Positions 60,122 through 64,000 of a DNA stretch of 64,000 nucleotides are shown here, piece after piece (positions within the stretch are counted from its first letter, which is position 1; every line of letters starts with the position of its first letter). This DNA comes from Lepidurus packardi (lineage: Eukaryota > Arthropoda > Branchiopoda > Notostraca > Triopsidae). A program made the position numbers and the translations under genes. The notes beneath the pieces are model-generated. The model saw only the letters and a program-made list of their open reading frames with translations. It made no database searches and was not told where the DNA came from. The DNA lies in contig JAKZAN010000007.1 of the NCBI GenBank assembly GCA_023053545.1, forward strand, positions 10,106,001 to 10,170,000, read 5' to 3'.

Positions 60122-63100
60122 ATGGCGCGCCGAATCACTTTAGTGGTGGGCTTATTTGCAGTCGGAGGACTTGTGTTAGCTAGTGTAACAGTGCTGTTAA
60201 TGCTAGGTAAGCCGCTTTGAAGAGAGTTATTTGCTTGACTGTGTCCCTTTTTATGACTACTTTAATTAGAATCAGCATGGTGTTGGGAAGGTTTACGGCT
60301 CCGCCGTGTCCTTTCCAACACTTTCACAATACGTTCCAAAATCGCCTATTAAGTTACTACAGTGTTGTTAGAGTGCAGTAAAAATAATAGCAAAAGTTCT
60401 CAAGTTCAGTATCTTGCCTAAAAATGAGTGACAATTTAGAATCTTAGCCTCTACGAAGGGGTTTCAATAGCTCTGATTACTATACCGGGATGTGTATGGA
60501 ATATTTTTAAGGTAGTTTAGCAACTTAATTATTTTAAAATCTAATATACTCTCTAGTCTAATCTACTTTTAATTTACTGTTCATATACGTTTTCATTAGA
60601 ATATTGAATTTATTTAAAATTAGACTATTAAAGGTTTATTTTACATTATTTGTTCGTGTGGTTTTATTAGGAATATACATTTATTTTATTTATCATTTTT
60701 GTGTGTGAGCGTTTTCGGAAGTATTGCTAAGTACACCCATCTCGCTTTGTAAGTGGGTGTCCTATATAGTTTTTCTTTTGCTTCGTTGGACGCATCGTGC
60801 TGCTTAATTAAACGAAATGGTATGACGTGACGGTTCGCATACGAATGGGGGGCGTTATCCCACGGCTTACGCTGTAGGGCACAAGGCCAAACGAAACGTG
60901 TTACACTTTATCCACACATGAGCTACTTTTGATTATACGCATTCAATTTCAAGCCACAGTCCTTATTTTTTTTTTGCAGTAAATTATCTGACTTTCTGGA
61001 AGATCAATTTCGTGTCACAAACCACTCTTGGTAACGGTTCGTATGAATTGTAAACAAACAAAAAACTGGCGATTGTTAAACTTAGAGAATTCTTTATAAG
61101 TACCTCCGCAATAAATTTATGTCTTTCTTTTTTTTAGAGCAGTGCACTCGGTCTGGGGGCTTCGTGTGCACTTCCAACGGAGCGTGTATTTCTGCGCAGC
61201 AGAAATGCAATAGCGTTCCGGATTGCCCGGGTGGAGAAGACGAGTTATTCTACATTTGCGGTAAGTTAAAGCCTTGATGTGAAAACCTTAAGTGTAAAGG
61301 AAAGATTTAGCTTTTTAAAAAATAAAAAATAAAATCTTGCTGTATTTCTGCTTCAATTGCTAAACCAAGTGTTTGCCACCAATTCAGAAATGGCAACGCT
61401 TTAGCTGTGACGCTTGAAATTGGAGACCCCAGATAAACTTGGGTTTCCCAAGAAAATTGCATCAGCGTTTTTCCTTCAGCATTGAAATGTCTGCAGAAAT
61501 TCAATCTGCGAGGCTAAAATCGTAAACAGGACATGGTTTTTGAAAGAATTATCGTTTTGTTTTCCCACGCGATGTTTAGACTCGTGTACCAAAGACAATT
61601 AATTTATTTTTACACAAGAATGGTCTGGGTACGTGAGTAGAACTAAAATGAGAGCTTCGAGAAATATAAATAAAAAAAAAATAAAAATGCCCTGCGGGTT
61701 GTCGCTATACTGACGTATTTTTATTTATCTATGTTCCCAGGCGACCTTCATGGGAGTAAGTGTGGGAAGAGTCATAGTTTGATCGAAAGTATGAGAAACT
61801 CAACGCGGAACGTCATTAGTCCTCCTATTGGGTGTGGTAAGTAAAGTCCGTCTTGAGTCCATGTCTAATCCCTTTTTATTCTCTGTTTCATTCATTAATC
61901 TTTATCTTTATCTTGGCATTTCATCTTGTATTCAATTAAGGCTCCCGTATACCTTAGATAGGTGGTTAGCATGGGGAAGTTCGGAACAACTTTTTGAGGA
62001 AGCCAGTACATTTCATGAAAAAAAGTCTTTGACAGCAATCTTAAGCTTGCTACCTGGTAGTGCACAACTGCTAACAAAATAAGACTGGTTGAGTTTGCTT
62101 TCCAAGCTGACAAGCCGTTTCTGAGAAATCTTGTTCGGAAAGTTTGACTTGATTTGGGACATGGCGCTGCTAGAGCAAACTGTGGTAACAAGTTGTACTT
62201 TTCAGAAGCAAAACAAACGTAGAAACTTTTCCAGCAATCAGCTATCATTTCTTTTTTTTTTACTTTCTTACGCAAAACAATAACAAACGTCAGCGCCATC
62301 TATGACAGTTTTGCATCACTAAGCTAAGGTAGACGGGAGCCTTACCTCGTTTCGTTTAGGTCATATTACTTTAATTGAGCTTCCATTTTATCTAACTCTA
62401 TCTAATTCTTTCCTATGTTTCCTTGTTAGTATAGAAATCTTAACTTTTAGACGACATACACGACATATGTGACATACGGACCTAAGTCGCCAAAACGTGT
62501 TGTCTGGTTCTCCTTTTGATTCTAAAAATCCCAATAGATGCGACATATGTAACATGGACATGCGACATAAGAACATAAGAGCCTATGAGTGACAAGAACA
62601 TTAGCGACATATTGGCTTTAGACTGATTCCGAATAACCTATTGTTTAGCTTTACTATCGATTATCGGCTCCGATGTTGACATAGATAAGACATAGAGAAT
62701 CGATTGCATCGCTTTCATTGATTTCCTGCATCGATTTCACTAAATTGAATTTCTGGTTCAGCGCTCAGGAACGTTACCAAAGGGTGCAAGTGCCGTAGAG
62801 GAACTCAAATTCTTTGCCTCTCATTGAATGACAGCCAAATCCCGTCCGACATTGAACCGCCCGAAATCGTCACTGATATGTATATTTTAATTATCTATTT
62901 TTTTTTTCAATTAAAAAAAAAATTAAAAAATCAATTAAAAAGGTTATTGAACGGAAGTAACTTCAGTCTCCAAGAATACGCCTTTAGTCCTTACAACTTA
63001 AAATACATGTAAGTCCTCAATCTTCCTTTCCGTTTGAACCAAATTGAAACCTTTTTTGATATTGTAGTAGTTTAAGTGGCCATATAGGGATGCTCGATCC

Positions 63101-63845
63101 AAGAGCTTTTTCCAGCCAAATACGCTTGAAAATACTGTAAGTATCCTTTGTTATATTCCGAGAGATTTAATAACGATACTAAGAAAAAACATCGTAAGAT
63201 TTCAACAACTTTTTTATTATTTCTTTTCCTTGTTTGGACGCATCATTACCTGAACCTGGGAAAACCCACACACAGCGCTTTACATAACAACTCATTAGAA
63301 ACCTTACCGATGGGTCTTTTCATCGACACTCCTAATTTGGAAGAATTGCGTTTACATGAGAATGCGTTAGACGATTCCATTTTTCCTGTTTTGGCACATC
63401 AGCTTCCCAATCTACGCGAGTTGTATGTATATGCACGATTTTACCTTATGTTTTCTCTTTCCTCCATGCACTTGGTTACACTTTCCAGGTCTTTGTCTGG
63501 CAATAACATTCGGATGATTGGAATCGATTTTCCCTTTCTACCAAACGTGGTTGAACTGTAAGTCACATTTGAAAAGCGAAAGGCAAATGGGAATATTCCG
63601 TCACAGTAATTTCTGAAATTCTTTTCCCTGTTTAGATCAATGGGTCATAATTTGTTTGAAGGTATAGAGGAAAATACTTTCGCCAATCTAAAAATCCTCT
63701 GTTATTTGTAAGTGATTTTAATTTATTTTTTCTTTCGGAAATTTGGACTTGAAAAGACTTTTTTCCTTCAAAGGGATTTGAATCGGAATCAAATTAGAAG
63801 CATTCACCCGAGGGCATTCGTCATGTTGGAATATCTCACGGAACT
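60122..63845 (+). CDS. LDLa plus leucine-rich-repeat receptor, 5' part (relaxin-receptor-like GPCR)
   Basis: The partial model is join(60122..60206, 61138..61260, 61741..61836, 62762..62879, 62943..63008, 63068..63136, 63276..63422, 63489..63557, 63636..63707, 63774..63845), continuing past the window. Exon 1 encodes a hydrophobic stretch (VGLFAVGGLVLASVTVLLML), a signal anchor or signal peptide. Exon 2 is one LDLa module (CTRSGGFVC, ACISAQQKC, VPDCPGGEDE). Exon 3 is a linker with two cysteines. Exon 4 holds an LRR N-cap (CKCRRGTQILC). Later exons are LRRs of 66-72 nt with phase-2 borders, with one double unit, e.g. SLSGNNIRMIGIDFPFLPNV. This order is that of relaxin receptors (RXFP1/2, insect LGR3/4). 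The seven-helix part is not in view, so a non-GPCR LRR receptor is not excluded. The first exon is the least certain. Confidence 0.8.
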
Positions 63846-63875
63846 GTATGTTAAATTTATTCTATTGTAATTCTA

Positions 63876-63976
63876 ATTTTCTTTGAATTTTTCTACAATT
63901 TTCTTTGAATTTTTCTACAATTTTCTTTGAATTTTTCTACAATATTCTTTTAATTTTTCTACAATTTTCTTTTAAT
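63876..63976. repeat. 23-bp tandem repeat in LRR receptor intron
   Basis: Units built on aatttttctacaattttctt repeat four to five times near the window end, with small variations. Confidence 0.85.
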
Positions 63977-64000
63977 TTTTCTTATTTATTGTAGTTTTCT

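Noticed and set aside
59842..60183. 113-codon open frame overlapping the receptor's first exon
   Set aside because: It overlaps, in another frame, the exon that joins in phase to the LDLa exon, and it has no recognisable domain.
60841..60920. Possible tRNA or SINE-like segment in receptor intron 1
   Set aside because: No cloverleaf could be drawn and no A/B box pair at proper spacing was found by eye.

Overview
The window is animal nuclear DNA. Genes are split by short GT-AG introns, mostly 45-100 bp, and exon phases can be followed across every junction. CDK5, SPAG7, a relaxin-receptor-like gene and a row of acid lipases are metazoan genes. Compact genes, tandem duplication and the mix of families fit an arthropod (crustacean, mite or similar) best, but the species cannot be fixed from sequence alone.

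Region 1 (1-27.4 kb, + strand) is a tandem array of a secreted, cysteine-rich protein family that I do not recognise. Eight copies are intact as three-exon genes of 347-361 aa, and six are broken. All share a signal peptide, an N-terminal YFATH-like motif, an 11-Cys exon 2 with a PAN/Apple-like pattern, and an exon 3 opening with P-I-W-P-W-G. Broken copies show chimerism, deletion, a 121-bp minisatellite grown out of exon 2, and nonsense mutations. Intergenic blocks and a putative promoter element recur in front of several copies.

Inside this array, at 7975-10702, sits a 2.73-kb DNA transposon. It has 14-bp perfect terminal inverted repeats and a TTAA target duplication (Kolobok-like). It carries no visible transposase. 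Instead it has two convergent genes: one for a protein with the cysteine-rich C-terminal (ballast) domain known from P2X7 receptors, and one for a THAP zinc-finger protein. A 19-bp inverted repeat containing a CRE palindrome lies just upstream of each gene.

Region 2 (28.2-30.7 kb) holds two single-copy housekeeping genes arranged tail to tail: CDK5 (+, 7 exons, 295 aa) and SPAG7 (-, 6 exons, 224 aa).

Region 3 (31.3-56.4 kb, - strand) is a tandem array of six complete secreted acid lipases (LIPA/lipase-3 type, 391-433 aa) with intact Ser-Asp-His triads. The three distal genes are recent copies with identical exon lengths and a shared GC-AG intron. An orphan last exon marks a lost seventh gene.

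Region 4 (60.1 kb to the end, + strand) is the 5' part of an LDLa plus leucine-rich-repeat receptor, probably a relaxin-receptor/LGR-type GPCR, cut by the window edge. The two gene arrays look like rapidly turning-over secreted gene families either side of a conserved CDK5/SPAG7 core.
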